Positions 32,111-41,899 of a stretch of 64,000 nt of DNA are shown here, piece after piece (position 1 is the first letter of the stretch; every line of letters begins with the position of its first letter). Position numbers and translations under genes: made by a program. The stretch comes from Ralstonia pickettii (lineage in GTDB: Bacteria > Pseudomonadota > Gammaproteobacteria > Burkholderiales > Burkholderiaceae), in the NCBI RefSeq assembly GCF_000607165.1, contig NZ_JFZG01000011.1:1-64000 (forward strand). The letters run 5' to 3'. The notes beneath the pieces were generated by a model. It ran no database searches, was not told the DNA's origin, and was given only the letters and a program-made list of their open reading frames with translations.

Positions 32111-33301
32111 ATGACACTTCCACCGCAACAACGGCGCGCCATCGCGCTCATCGTCGTGCTTGGGGCGCTGGCCGCTGCCGGGCTGTGGTTCGGCATGGGT
32201 GCGCGCCAGGCTGCGACGTCCGAGGCCGAGGCGGCACCTGCACCGGCCGCCACCGAGCAGGCCGAGGCGTCCCACGCCGAAACGCTTGCCATGACGGCCG
32301 ACGCCATCGCCAATGCAAAGATCGGCGTGGAAACCGTAGGTGCCGCCGAGCTGCGAACAGAGGTTGTCCTGCCCGGCGAAATTCGCCTGAACGAAGATCG
32401 CACCGCGCACGTGGTGCCGCGCGTGGCGGGCGTCGCCGAGAAGGTAGCGGTGGAGCTGGGCCAACCGGTGGCACGCGGCCAACTGCTGGCCGTGCTGTCC
32501 AGCCCCGCGCTGTCGGATCAACGCAGCGAACTACAGGCGGCCCAGCAACGCCTTGCACTCGCGCAGGAAACGCACGCGCGCGAAAAGCGCTTGTGGGAGC
32601 AAGGCATTGCCGCCGAACAGGATTACCAGCAGGCGCGTACATCGCTACAGGAAGCCCGCATTGCGGCGGACAACGCCCGCCAGAAGCTGACGGCCATTGG
32701 TGCCGCACCGGCGGGTTCAGCGTTGAATCGCTTCGAGCTGCGTGCGCCGTTTGATGGCGTGGTGGTCGCCAAGCATTTGTCGCAGGGCGAAGCGGTGCAG
32801 GCAGAAACGGCCGTCTTTACCGTGGCTGATCTGCGCACCGTGTGGGCGGATTTCTCCGTTACTGCCAAGGATCTGGAGGCGGTCACCGCCAACGCCTTGG
32901 CCACCGTGCGCGGCACGGCCACCGGCACCGCTGTGCAAGGCAAGGTCTCGTACGTTGGCGCCTTGCTGGGCGAGCAGACCCGCACCGCGCCCGCCCGCGT
33001 GACGCTCGACAACCCCAAGCTGGCATGGCGCCCGGGCATGTTCGTCAACGTGTCGGTTGAATCGGGACGTGTGCAGGTGCCCGTGGCGGTGCGCGCCGAT
33101 GCCGTGCAGACCGTGGATGACAAGCCATCGGTATTCGTGCCCGTGCCGACCGGCTTTGAAGTGCGTCCCGTCAAGACAGGCCGCACTGACGGTACCTGGA
33201 CGGAAATCCTGGAGGGCCTGCCCGCCGGCACGCACTACGCCGCAGCCAACAGCTACGTGCTGAAGGCCGAAGCCGGCAAGTCCGCCGACCACGGTCACTA
33301 A
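32111..33301 (+). CDS. czcB: CzcB-like periplasmic adaptor (membrane fusion) protein
   Basis: 396 aa. An N-terminal signal anchor (about 11-30) is followed by a flexible A/E-rich linker, then the lipoyl/hairpin part (VVPRVAGVAEKVAVELGQPVARGQLLAVLSSPAL to SALNRFELRAPFDGVVVAKHLSQGEAV) and a beta-barrel region. It ends with a His (DHGH) tail. It should couple the RND pump to the outer-membrane factor. The CzcC gene ends 24 bp before and the CzcA gene starts 11 bp after. Confidence 0.88.
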   Translation: MTLPPQQRRAIALIVVLGALAAAGLWFGMGARQAATSEAEAAPAPAATEQAEASHAETLAMTADAIANAKIGVETVGAAELRTEVVLPGEIRLNEDRTAHVVPRVAGVAEKVAVELGQPVARGQLLAVLSSPALSDQRSELQAAQQRLALAQETHAREKRLWEQGIAAEQDYQQARTSLQEARIAADNARQKLTAIGAAPAGSALNRFELRAPFDGVVVAKHLSQGEAVQAETAVFTVADLRTVWADFSVTAKDLEAVTANALATVRGTATGTAVQGKVSYVGALLGEQTRTAPARVTLDNPKLAWRPGMFVNVSVESGRVQVPVAVRADAVQTVDDKPSVFVPVPTGFEVRPVKTGRTDGTWTEILEGLPAGTHYAAANSYVLKAEAGKSADHGH

Positions 33302-33312
33302 AAGGAGGCGTC

Positions 33313-36300
33313 ATGTTTGAACGCCTCTTGCGCACCGTCATCGCTCAGCGCTGGCTGGTGCAGCTGGCCGTGCTGGCGGCCGCCGCGTTTGGCGTGTACA
33401 GCTACACGCGCCTGTCCATCGATGCGGTGCCTGACATCACCAACGTGCAGGTGCAGATCAACACCCCGGCGCCGGGTTACTCGCCGTTGGAGACCGAGCA
33501 GCGCATCACCTATGCGCTGGAAACCGCCATGGCTGGCTTGCCGAAGCTGGAGCAGACGCGCTCGCTCTCGCGCTACGGCCTGTCGCAGGTGACGGTGATC
33601 TTCAAGGAAGGCACCGACATCTACTTCGCGCGCCAACTGGTGAGCGAGCGCCTGCAGGCTGCGAAGGAGCAATTGCCCGATGGCATTTCGCCAAGCATGG
33701 GGCCCGTTTCCACTGGCCTGGGCGAAATCTACCTGTGGACGGTGGAGGCCGATGCCAACGCACGCAAGCCCGACGGCACTGTCTACACCCCCGCAGATTT
33801 GCGCGAGTTGCAGGACTGGGTGATCCGTCCGCAGATCCGCAACGTGCCGGGCGTGACGGAAGTGAACACCATCGGCGGCTTCGCAAAGGAATTCCTGGTG
33901 GCAACAAGCCCGGAACGCCTGGCTTCGTACAAGCTCACCTTGGCCGATGTGGTGGCAGCGCTTGAGCGCAACAATGCAAACATCGGCGCCGGTTATATCG
34001 AACGCAAGGGTGAGCAATACCTTGTGCGCGCGCCCGGGCAGTTGCGCGATGCGGCCGACATCGGCAACGTGGTGCTCGCCAGCCCCAACGGCACGCCGGT
34101 GCGCTTGCGTGACGTCGCCACCATCGAAAGCGGCAGTGAGCTGCGCACGGGCGCCGCCACCAGCAACGGGCGCGAGGTTGTGCTTGGCACGGCGTTTCTG
34201 TTGGTGGGTGAGAACAGCCGCACCGTTTCGCAGGCCGTGGACAAGCGCATGCTGGAAATTCGCAAGACGCTGCCGGCGGGCGTTCGCGTGGAGTCTGTGT
34301 ACGACCGTACGGTGCTTGTCGACAAGGCCATCGCCACGGTCAAGAAAAACCTGCTGGAAGGCGCCATTTTGGTGATGGCGGTGCTGTTCCTCTTCCTGGG
34401 CAACCTGCGTGCAGCCGTGTTGACGGCGTTGGTGATTCCGCTGTCGATGCTGATGACGTTCAGCGGCATGGTGTCGGCCAAGGTGAGCGCCAACCTGATG
34501 AGTCTTGGCGCGCTGGACTTCGGCATCATCGTTGACGGCGCCGTGGTGATCGTCGAGAACTGCGTGCGGCGCCTTGCGCATGCGCAGGAATCGCGCGGTC
34601 GGCCGCTCACGCGCGCCGAGCGTTTCGATGAGGTGTTTGAAGCGGCCCGCGAGGCACGCCGCCCACTGCTGTATGGCCAGCTCATCATCATGGTGGTGTA
34701 CCTGCCGATCTTTGCGCTCTCGGGTGTAGAGGGCAAGATGTTCCACCCGATGGCGATCACGGTGGTGCTGGCCTTGGCGGCGGCCATGATCCTCTCCATC
34801 ACGTTTGTGCCGGCGGCCGTGGCCTTGTTCATTGGCGAGCGCGTGGCCGAGAAAGAGAACCGCCTGATGGGTTGGGCGCGCCGCATGTACGCGCCGTTGC
34901 TCGAACGCGTCTTGGCCGCGCCGGCCGTGGTTTTGACGTTTGCAGCGGTGGCCGTATCGGTCTCGCTGGTGGCGGCCACCCGCCTGGGCGCGGAGTTCGT
35001 CCCCAACCTGAACGAGGGCGATCTTTCCATTCAGGCGATGCGCGTGCCGGGCACGGGCCTCGCGCAATCGCTGGACATGCAGATGCAGATCGAGCGCGCG
35101 CTCAAGGCGAAGTTTCCCGAGATCGAGCGTGTCTTCGCGCGCACCGGCACGGCGGAAGTCGCGACCGACGTGATGCCGCCCAGCATCTCCGACGGCTACA
35201 TCATGCTCAAGCCCGAGCGTGACTGGCCCGCCGGCCCCGATGGCAAACGCCGCAACCGTGACCAGTTGCTCGCCGACATTCGTGCCACGGTGGAAGCACT
35301 GCCCGGCAATGCATACGAGTTCTCGCAGCCGATTCAGTTGCGCTTCAACGAACTGATCTCCGGCGTTCGCAGCGATGTGGCGGTCAAGCTCTTCGGCGAC
35401 GACATGGGCGTGCTGGAAGCGCAGGCCAGGATGATTGCAGCGCAGCTCGGCAAGCTGACAGGCGCAACGGAGGTGAAGATCGAACAGACCGGCGGACTGC
35501 CTTTCCTGAACGTCGACATCGATCGTGACAAGGCTGCACGCTACGGCCTCTCCATCGGGGCGATTCAGGACACGGTGTCCGCGGCCATCGGCGGCAAGGA
35601 TGCGGGCACGGTATTCCAGGGCGACCGTCGTTTCGGCATTGTCGTGCGCCTGCCGGAAACCTCACGCAGCGACCCCGCTGCGCTGGGCCGCTTGCCGTTG
35701 GCGTTGCCAAACGGTCAGGGCTACGTGCCGCTGTCGGATGTCGCTACGCTCAATGAAGTCACGGGCCCCAACCAGGTCAGCCGCGAAGATGGCAAGCGCC
35801 GCATCGTCGTCAGTGCCAATGTGCGCGGGCGCGACATTGCCTCCTTTGTTGAAGAAGCGCAGGCAGTGCTCGATGCGCAGGTGCGTCTGCCGGCCGGTTA
35901 CTGGATGGCGTGGGGCGGGCAGTTCGAGCAGTTGCAGTCGGCTACCGAGCGCCTGCAGATCGTGGTGCCGCTGGCGCTGGCCATGGTGCTCACGCTGCTG
36001 TTCATGATGTTCGGCAACCTGAAGGATGGTTTGCTCGTGTTCTCGGGCATTCCGTTCGCACTGTCGGGCGGGATTCTGGCGCTGGCGCTGCGCGGCATTC
36101 CGCTGTCGATTTCAGCGGCGGTGGGTTTCATCGCGCTGTCGGGCGTGGCGGTGCTCAACGGGCTGGTGATGCTGAGCTTTATCCGCAGCCTGCGCGAGAG
36201 TGGCCAGTCGGTCGACGAGGCGGTGCGTGAGGGTGCGCTCACACGCTTGCGCCCCGTGCTGATGACGGCGCTAGTGGCGTCGCTCGGTTTCGTGCCGATG

Positions 36301-36492
36301 GCGCTGGCAACCGGCACGGGCGCGGAGGTGCAGCGTCCGCTGGCGACGGTGGTGATCGGGGGGATTCTGTCGTCGACGGCGCTGACGCTGCTGGTGCTGC
36401 CGGTGCTGTACCGGCTGGCCTATCGACGGGAGGATGGGCGAGAAGGCGCCACGGCGCAGGCAGATTCGGCAGTGCCGTCCGCTGCGCCGTGA
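33313..36492 (+). CDS. czcA: CzcA-like heavy-metal RND efflux pump
   Basis: 1059 aa, full length. The proton-relay helix 4 motif DFGIIVDGAVVIVEN places Asp402, Asp408 and Glu415 at the same positions as the essential residues of CzcA. This is the D-x5-D divalent-cation type (Zn/Co/Cd or Ni), not the copper/silver CusA type (AIGxMVDAx). Twelve membrane segments and two large periplasmic loops are visible (SLSRYGLSQVTVIF, ETSRSDPAALGRLPLAL). AGGAGG lies 7 nt before the start. It completes a predicted CzcCBA pump controlled by the upstream two-component system. Confidence 0.9.
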   Translation: MFERLLRTVIAQRWLVQLAVLAAAAFGVYSYTRLSIDAVPDITNVQVQINTPAPGYSPLETEQRITYALETAMAGLPKLEQTRSLSRYGLSQVTVIFKEGTDIYFARQLVSERLQAAKEQLPDGISPSMGPVSTGLGEIYLWTVEADANARKPDGTVYTPADLRELQDWVIRPQIRNVPGVTEVNTIGGFAKEFLVATSPERLASYKLTLADVVAALERNNANIGAGYIERKGEQYLVRAPGQLRDAADIGNVVLASPNGTPVRLRDVATIESGSELRTGAATSNGREVVLGTAFLLVGENSRTVSQAVDKRMLEIRKTLPAGVRVESVYDRTVLVDKAIATVKKNLLEGAILVMAVLFLFLGNLRAAVLTALVIPLSMLMTFSGMVSAKVSANLMSLGALDFGIIVDGAVVIVENCVRRLAHAQESRGRPLTRAERFDEVFEAAREARRPLLYGQLIIMVVYLPIFALSGVEGKMFHPMAITVVLALAAAMILSITFVPAAVALFIGERVAEKENRLMGWARRMYAPLLERVLAAPAVVLTFAAVAVSVSLVAATRLGAEFVPNLNEGDLSIQAMRVPGTGLAQSLDMQMQIERALKAKFPEIERVFARTGTAEVATDVMPPSISDGYIMLKPERDWPAGPDGKRRNRDQLLADIRATVEALPGNAYEFSQPIQLRFNELISGVRSDVAVKLFGDDMGVLEAQARMIAAQLGKLTGATEVKIEQTGGLPFLNVDIDRDKAARYGLSIGAIQDTVSAAIGGKDAGTVFQGDRRFGIVVRLPETSRSDPAALGRLPLALPNGQGYVPLSDVATLNEVTGPNQVSREDGKRRIVVSANVRGRDIASFVEEAQAVLDAQVRLPAGYWMAWGGQFEQLQSATERLQIVVPLALAMVLTLLFMMFGNLKDGLLVFSGIPFALSGGILALALRGIPLSISAAVGFIALSGVAVLNGLVMLSFIRSLRESGQSVDEAVREGALTRLRPVLMTALVASLGFVPMALATGTGAEVQRPLATVVIGGILSSTALTLLVLPVLYRLAYRREDGREGATAQADSAVPSAAP

Positions 36493-36501
36493 CGGCGGTG
36501 C

Positions 36502-36936
36502 TTATTCCGCTTGCAGTGCGGCGATGATCTTTTCGGCGTGGGCCTTGAGCTTGTCGCTGTCGGCCTGCACGCGGGCGTGCGGTTGCAGCGGGGTATCGCT
36601 GTAGCGCGGCAGCACGTGAAAGTGCACGTGCGGCACCGTCTGCCCGGCAGCGCTGCCGTTGAGTTGGAAGACCGCGATACCCGGCGGCGTAAACGCAGTA
36701 CGCACGGCGCGCGCCAGCTTGCGCGTGGTGCGGATGGCGGCCGACGCGGCATCGTCCGACAGGTCGAACAGCTCGGCCGCGCCTTCCTTGGGCAGCACGA
36801 GCACGTGACCGTCGGCCTGCGGCATGATGTCCATGAAAGCGATGGTGTGGTCGTCTTCGTACACCTTGATGCAAGGCAGTTCGCCGCGCAGGATCTTGGC
36901 GAAGATGTTCTGGTTGTCGTAAGTCGCGTCAGGCAT
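36502..36936 (-). CDS. HIT family protein
   Basis: 144 aa. The HIT motif is HVHFHVLPR, preceded by NGSAAGQTVP. The N-terminal half matches HINT-type nucleotide hydrolases (NIFAKILRGELPCIKVYEDDHTIAFMDIMPQADGH). It hydrolyses a nucleotide phosphoramidate or related substrate in the cytosol. ATG 36936 is preceded by a GGAG-like sequence. It is convergent with czcA, 9 bp apart, and unrelated in function. Confidence 0.88.
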   Translation of the reverse strand: MPDATYDNQNIFAKILRGELPCIKVYEDDHTIAFMDIMPQADGHVLVLPKEGAAELFDLSDDAASAAIRTTRKLARAVRTAFTPPGIAVFQLNGSAAGQTVPHVHFHVLPRYSDTPLQPHARVQADSDKLKAHAEKIIAALQAE

Positions 36937-37031
36937 GGGTGTCTCCAGTAAGCGGGAAATGCACGGGAAAGCGCTGCGCGAAAGTATATAGGCGACCGGC
37001 GGCGACGCGCGTGGCGCAGGTTTGGCACAGA

Positions 37032-38477
37032 TCAAGCCGGCCTGTCGTCAACCGACAGCGGCGCAGCCACGTGTTCTAGCGGCTTGCGTTCGGCAGCCGT
37101 CCCCCAGCAAGCCTGCACAGCGGCAGCAAGCAGCATCAGCACCGCGCCGAATGCGTAGCCACCGAACACGGCACCGCGCGAGTGCGTATCGATCAGCCAG
37201 CCGAACAGCGCAGGCCCGGCCACGCCGCCAAGCCCCGTGCCCACGGCATAGAACAGCGCGATAGCCAGCGCGCGCACCTCCAGCGGAAAGGTTTCGCTCA
37301 CCGTCAGGTACGCCGAGCTGGCGGCGGCCGACGCAAAGAAGAACACCACGGTCCACGCGATGGTTTGTGTAGTGCCATCCAGCACACCCGCCTTGAACAG
37401 CGCGCCACTGACTAGCAAGAGCACCCCGCTGATGGCGTAGGTCGCGGCAATCATCGTGCGCCGGCCGACCACGTCAAACAGCCGCCCAAGCAGCAGCGGC
37501 CCAAGAAAATTGCCCAGCGCGAACGGCAGCAGGTATGTGCCGACCTTCGTTGCGGGCACGTCATAGAAATCCGTCAGCACCAGCGCGTAGGTGAAGAAAA
37601 TCGCGTTGTAGAAAAACGCCTGCGCCGCCATCAGCGCGAGGCCCACCAGCGCGCGTTGCCGGTGCTGCACGAACAGCACGCGTGCGACTTCCATCAAGCG
37701 TGGATGGCCGCGGCGGCGCATGCGCAATGCGGGCAGCGGAGCGGTATCGAAGCGATGGCCGCGTGTGGCGATTTCGCTTTCGATGTTCTGCACGATGGTC
37801 TGCGCTTCTTCGTGCCGGCCGCGCGTGATGAGCCAGCGTGGGCTTTCCGGAATCCAGAAACGCATCACCAGAATGATGAGCCCCAGCAGGGCGCCGATGA
37901 AGAAGCACAGCCGCCAGCCGGTATCGATGCTCATGTGCGCTGGGTCCAGCAGCCACAACGATGCACCTGCGCCCAACGCGGCACCGATCCAGAACGTGCC
38001 GTTGATGGCGAGGTCGGTCCAGCCGCGCACGCGTGCCGGCGTCAGTTCTTGAATGGTCGAGTTGATGGCCGCGTATTCGCCGCCGATGCCTGCGCCTGTG
38101 AGCACGCGAAACACGACGAGGCTGGCGAAGCTCCACGAAAATGCCGTGGCCAGCGTGGCCAGGATGTAGACGCCCAACGTGATGAAGAACAGCTTGCGGC
38201 GGCCCAGTCGATCCGTCATCCAGCCGAACAGCAGTGCGCCGAACACCGCACCGACCAGGTAGGCGCTGCTGGCAATGCCTACCTGCGCGTTGGTGAGATG
38301 CAGCGTGGGGCTTTGCTTGAGCGCGCCGGCCACGGCGCCGGCCAGCGTCACCTCCAGGCCGTCGAGCAACCATGTAATGCCCAGCGCAATGACCACGCGC
38401 GTGTGAAAGCGGCTCCACGGCAGGCGATCGAGCCGGCCGGGCAGGTCGGATGTATGAAAGGCTGGCGATTCGGGCAT
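37032..38477 (-). CDS. MFS transporter (sugar/metabolite-proton symporter type)
   Basis: 481 aa with 12 membrane segments. It has the MFS motif A, GWMTDRLGRRKLFF, after helix 2, its second copy GRLFDVVGRRTMIAA after helix 8, and the R-G-x4-D-G-L-E first-helix signature (ITWLLDGLEVTLAG) of the sugar porter-like group. A PESPRWL motif follows helix 6. The hydrophilic ends are short. Substrate unknown. The TetR-type gene starts 42 bp upstream on the same strand and could be co-transcribed. Confidence 0.88.
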   Translation of the reverse strand: MPESPAFHTSDLPGRLDRLPWSRFHTRVVIALGITWLLDGLEVTLAGAVAGALKQSPTLHLTNAQVGIASSAYLVGAVFGALLFGWMTDRLGRRKLFFITLGVYILATLATAFSWSFASLVVFRVLTGAGIGGEYAAINSTIQELTPARVRGWTDLAINGTFWIGAALGAGASLWLLDPAHMSIDTGWRLCFFIGALLGLIILVMRFWIPESPRWLITRGRHEEAQTIVQNIESEIATRGHRFDTAPLPALRMRRRGHPRLMEVARVLFVQHRQRALVGLALMAAQAFFYNAIFFTYALVLTDFYDVPATKVGTYLLPFALGNFLGPLLLGRLFDVVGRRTMIAATYAISGVLLLVSGALFKAGVLDGTTQTIAWTVVFFFASAAASSAYLTVSETFPLEVRALAIALFYAVGTGLGGVAGPALFGWLIDTHSRGAVFGGYAFGAVLMLLAAAVQACWGTAAERKPLEHVAAPLSVDDRPA

Positions 38478-38518
38478 CGCGGCGCACTCAAAGTCGAATG
38501 CGCTCGATGCAGCACGAA

Positions 38519-39184
38519 TTATTCCCGCGACGGCGCCGCCGAACCTTCAGACGGTGCGCCCGCGAGCAGTGTGTCTTCAAAGAAGCGGCGGCGCGCGTCC
38601 TTGTCGGGTTTGCTGCCCTGGTGCCAGAGCGTGGCCTCCGATAGCTGGTAGGCGTACAGCATGAAGGCGCGCGCCTTGGCGTCCTTGCGCGCAAAGCCGA
38701 TCGCCTGGAAATGCTGGACGTAATAGTCCATACGATGCTCGTCGACGGCTTCGACGGCTTCTTGCGCCATCGGGTCGCGCCGCGCCCAGGCACGGATAGC
38801 AAATTCGATCATGGCCGTGCGGCGGGCGCTGCGTCCGCGAAACGGCAGCGCGAGCAGATCGCGCACGAGCCCCTGCACCGACGGATTTTGCCGCTCCAGC
38901 TTGGGACCCACGCGCGTGCGCTCGCTCCAGTCCTGCAATACCTGGTGCAGCAGGTCGTCGCGGTTCTTGAAGTGCCAGTAGAAGCTGCCGCGCGTAACGT
39001 CCAACTGCTTGGCGAGCACGTCCACGCGCACGGCATCAATGCTCTTTGTCACGAGCAGATCGGTGGCGGCGCGCACCCAGTCGTCAGGCGTGAGCTGTGC
39101 ACGCGGCGCGGCGGGGGAGGCGGAATCGGCATCGACTGCGACGGCTTCGTCGTGTTCGTCGATCTGCGGGGATGACTTTGGCAT
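38519..39184 (-). CDS. TetR family transcriptional regulator
   Basis: 221 aa. An N-terminal HTH (about 32-75, DDWVRAATDLLVTKSIDAVRVDVLAKQLDVTRGSFYWHFKNRDDLL) is followed by a ligand-binding helical domain. An unusual acidic-polar N-terminal tail of about 28 residues precedes the HTH (IDEHDEAVAVDADSASPAAP). ATG 39184 has no good Shine-Dalgarno, so the start is uncertain. A probable operator lies at 39285-39308, in the gap to the divergent binding-protein gene. Confidence 0.85.
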   Translation of the reverse strand: MPKSSPQIDEHDEAVAVDADSASPAAPRAQLTPDDWVRAATDLLVTKSIDAVRVDVLAKQLDVTRGSFYWHFKNRDDLLHQVLQDWSERTRVGPKLERQNPSVQGLVRDLLALPFRGRSARRTAMIEFAIRAWARRDPMAQEAVEAVDEHRMDYYVQHFQAIGFARKDAKARAFMLYAYQLSEATLWHQGSKPDKDARRRFFEDTLLAGAPSEGSAAPSRE

Positions 39185-39284
39185 GAAGGCGGATTCTAGC
39201 CCCGCTGACGAGGCTGTCCAGCGCTTAAATCGTGCTGAGGCCCCCAGGTTTGCGCGGGTTGACACGGCAACAAACGCACTCCTA

Positions 39285-39308
39285 CCATGCACATACGTTT
39301 GTGTATGG
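39285..39308. promoter_or_regulatory. Probable TetR-family operator
   Basis: CCATGCACA (39285-39293) and TGTGTATGG (39300-39308) form an 8/9 matching inverted repeat with a 6-bp centre (TACGTT). This is the size and spacing usual for TetR/AcrR operators. It lies 101 bp from the TetR start and 106 bp from the divergent ABC binding-protein start. Confidence 0.5.
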
Positions 39309-39413
39309 AAGGATCGAGCTACCGTAAGCCTTGGTTTGCGGTTTAGTGCAAGAACCATGCTCGACGATGCCTTCTGCACGGCGTCAAACGATAAGACATC
39401 AGGAGACATTTGC

Positions 39414-40670
39414 ATGAAGGCATTCCGACTCGCGCTGTGCGCGGCGGCAGCAGTTGGCACATTCGCGGGCGCATTTTGCCCGAGCACCGTCCACGCCGAG
39501 ACCGTCAAGATCGCGTGGATCGATCCGCTATCCGGGCTGATGGGGGCGCTTGGCCAGAACCAGCTGCGCAGCTGGCAATACGCGGCCGATCTGGCCAACC
39601 AGCAGAACTGGAGCGGCAACGGCACCAAGTTTGAAGTGGTTGGCTTTGACAACAAGGTTTCGCCGCAAGAGAGCCTGACGATCCTCAAGCAGATCACCGA
39701 CCAGGGCATCCGCTACGTCGCGCAGGGCGACGGCTCCAGCGTGGGCATGGCGCTGCAGGACGCCATCGCCAAGTACAACGACCGCAATCCGGGCAAGGAG
39801 ATCATCTATCTCAACTACGCCGCGGTCGATCCGGACATGACGAACAACAAGTGCAACTACTGGCACTTCCGTCTGGACGCCAACTCCGACATGAAGATGG
39901 AGGCCCTGACGAGCTATCTCGCCAAGGACCAGAACATCAAGAAGGTCTACCTGCTGAACCAGAACTACTCGTTCGGCCACCAGGTGGCGCGCGCGGCCAA
40001 GGAATACCTCAAGCGCAAGCGTCCGGACATCCAGGTGGTGGGGGAAGATCTGCACCCGCTCGCGCAGGTGAAGGACTTCTCGCCGTATGTCGCGAAGATT
40101 CGTGCTTCCGGCGCCGATACGGTCATCACCGGCAACTGGGGGAGCGATCTGGCACTGCTGATCCGCGCATCGAAGGATGCGGGGCTGACCACCAATTTCT
40201 ATACGTACTATGCAGGCACCACCGGTGTGCCCACGGCGATGGGGGCCTCCGGCGCAGACCGCGTGAAGGTCATCAGCTACTTCGCGCCGAACGACGGCAA
40301 CCCGAAGACGAGCGCCGTGCTCGACGGCTTCAAGAAGAAGTACAACGACGACTTCTTCAACGCTGATGTCTACACCGGCATCGCCTTCCTGGCCAAGGCC
40401 ATCAAGACCAGCGGTTCTGCCGAGCCTGCCAAGGTGGCCAAGGTGATGGAAGGCATGACGGTCGATGGCCTCAATGGCCCGATCGAAATGCGCAAGACCG
40501 ACCACCAGGCGCAGCAGACGCTGTACGTGACCACCTGGGTGAAGGCCGACGGCAAAAAGATCAAGTACGACCAGGAAAACACCGGCTATGGCTGGCGTAC
40601 CGACGTCACGCTGGAGCCGCACCTTGCGGCCCAGCCGACGTCGTGCCAGATGAAGCGTCCGGCGTCGTAA
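39414..40670 (+). CDS. ABC transporter substrate-binding protein, branched-chain amino acid type
   Basis: 418 aa with a signal peptide (MKAFRLALCAAAAVGTFAGAFCPSTVHA) and the Peripla_BP_6 fold (VKIAWIDPLSGLMGALGQNQLRSWQYAADLANQQN; YSFGHQVARAAKEYL). LivK/UrtA-like, it binds amino acids, urea or aromatic acids in the periplasm. AGGAGA sits before ATG 39414. No permease or ATPase genes are adjacent, so it is an orphan binding protein using a transporter encoded elsewhere. A stem-loop follows the stop. Confidence 0.87.
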   Translation: MKAFRLALCAAAAVGTFAGAFCPSTVHAETVKIAWIDPLSGLMGALGQNQLRSWQYAADLANQQNWSGNGTKFEVVGFDNKVSPQESLTILKQITDQGIRYVAQGDGSSVGMALQDAIAKYNDRNPGKEIIYLNYAAVDPDMTNNKCNYWHFRLDANSDMKMEALTSYLAKDQNIKKVYLLNQNYSFGHQVARAAKEYLKRKRPDIQVVGEDLHPLAQVKDFSPYVAKIRASGADTVITGNWGSDLALLIRASKDAGLTTNFYTYYAGTTGVPTAMGASGADRVKVISYFAPNDGNPKTSAVLDGFKKKYNDDFFNADVYTGIAFLAKAIKTSGSAEPAKVAKVMEGMTVDGLNGPIEMRKTDHQAQQTLYVTTWVKADGKKIKYDQENTGYGWRTDVTLEPHLAAQPTSCQMKRPAS

Positions 40671-40679
40671 CCGCGTGAT

Positions 40680-40713
40680 GGTGGTGTTCCCGGCCTAGAC
40701 CGGGGACACCACC
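40680..40713. terminator. Long hairpin at the end of convergent genes
   Basis: GGTGGTGTTCCCGG (40680-40693) pairs with CCGGGGACACCACC (40700-40713) apart from one G-T wobble, with a 6-nt loop. The plus strand lacks a U-tract. It straddles the stop of the convergent dehydrogenase gene (40695-40697) and may act as a bidirectional terminator. Confidence 0.55.
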
Positions 40714-41627
40714 CCCGTGCCCGCCAGGTGCCCACGGGCGTTCTCTAGAAAGCGATCCACCGTGGCCTGCACCGATTCCGGCGACCAGCCGGCAATGTGC
40801 GGCGTCAGCACGACCTGCTCCAGATCCAGCAGCCCGGCCGGCGGCTTGGGCTCGCTCTCATACACATCCAGCCCCGCGCCCCCCAGCTTGCCTGAGCGGA
40901 TGGCCGCTTCCAGCGCCGCCGTATCCACCACGCTGCCGCGCGCGATGTTGACCACGTAGCCGTTCGGGCCCAGCGCTTCCAGGATCGTCTGGTTGACGAG
41001 GTGCTTGGTCTGCGCGCCGCCCGGCGTGGCAACGATCAGAAAGTCGGCCCACTCGGCCATGTCCTTGAGCGCGTCGAAGTAGCGGTACGACACCCCGTCG
41101 CGTGGCTTGCGGTTGTGATAACCGATCTGCATGTCGAAGCCCGCAGCACGGCGTGCGATCTGCAGCCCGATGGTGCCCAGACCAACGATGCCCAGGCGCT
41201 TGCCGCAAACACCCGGTTGCAGCGGAATGTCGTCGCGCCAGACGCCGTTGCGTGTGGATCGATCCAGCTTGGGAATCCCTCGCACGGTGGCCAGCAGCAA
41301 GCCAAAGGCGTGGTCGGCCACGCAGGCGTCGTTGGTGCCGGCGCCGTTGGCAACCGCTACGCCACGGGCGCGGGCGGCCTCCACATCGATGTTCTCGTAG
41401 CCAGCGCCCAGCGCGCAGGCCAGTTCCAGCTTGGGCATCGCGGCAATTTCCGCTCCGGTCAGGCCCGTCGAGCCATTGGTCAGCACGATGCGAACTGCTT
41501 GCCCGTCGCGCGCGATGGCGGCATCGCGTTCGGCGCGGGTCGGTGCATGGATGACGTGAAAATGTTCAGCGATCTGCGCCACGTTATCGGGCGTCATCGC
41601 AATGAGGAGCAGCAGGGTCGGTTGCAT
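40695..41627 (-). CDS. D-2-hydroxyacid dehydrogenase (GhrB/hydroxypyruvate reductase-like)
   Basis: 310 aa. The catalytic Arg-Glu-His set is ARGSVVDTAALEAAI (Arg), VYESEPKPP (Glu) and LTPHIAGW (His). The NAD(P)-binding GLGTIGLQIARRAAG occurs near 150. It probably reduces glyoxylate or hydroxypyruvate or oxidises a D-hydroxyacid. The chosen ATG 41627 has no obvious Shine-Dalgarno and a longer form starting at 41663 cannot be excluded. The gene lies convergent to the binding-protein gene. Confidence 0.87.
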   Translation of the reverse strand: MQPTLLLLIAMTPDNVAQIAEHFHVIHAPTRAERDAAIARDGQAVRIVLTNGSTGLTGAEIAAMPKLELACALGAGYENIDVEAARARGVAVANGAGTNDACVADHAFGLLLATVRGIPKLDRSTRNGVWRDDIPLQPGVCGKRLGIVGLGTIGLQIARRAAGFDMQIGYHNRKPRDGVSYRYFDALKDMAEWADFLIVATPGGAQTKHLVNQTILEALGPNGYVVNIARGSVVDTAALEAAIRSGKLGGAGLDVYESEPKPPAGLLDLEQVVLTPHIAGWSPESVQATVDRFLENARGHLAGTGVVSPV

Positions 41628-41899
41628 GGTCAGGAGAGGAGGCGGGCCGCATGAATGGGGCAAGGCCCCGTCGGCAAGGAGGTGCGTCGCACGGCGCTTG
41701 GCGATGATAACGTGCGCCCCGCCGCCTTGCTGAAAGCCACGGCCGTCATGCGGTTACACCCCGTTACCGATGAGCGGGTTTGGTTGCACGGGTTTGTAGG
41801 GCTGCGGCATAGACTTTGCGGCAAGAGGCGCATGGCCGCAGGCCGCAGAGCAGACTGCTGGTCCGGCCCAGACGCCTTGTTCACAAGACGGGATTGATC

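Noticed and set aside
33298-35067. Long minus-strand frame (about 590 codons) opposite czcA
   Set aside because: Low-complexity His/Arg/Gln-rich product with no domain. The czcA frame is certain from its conserved motifs.
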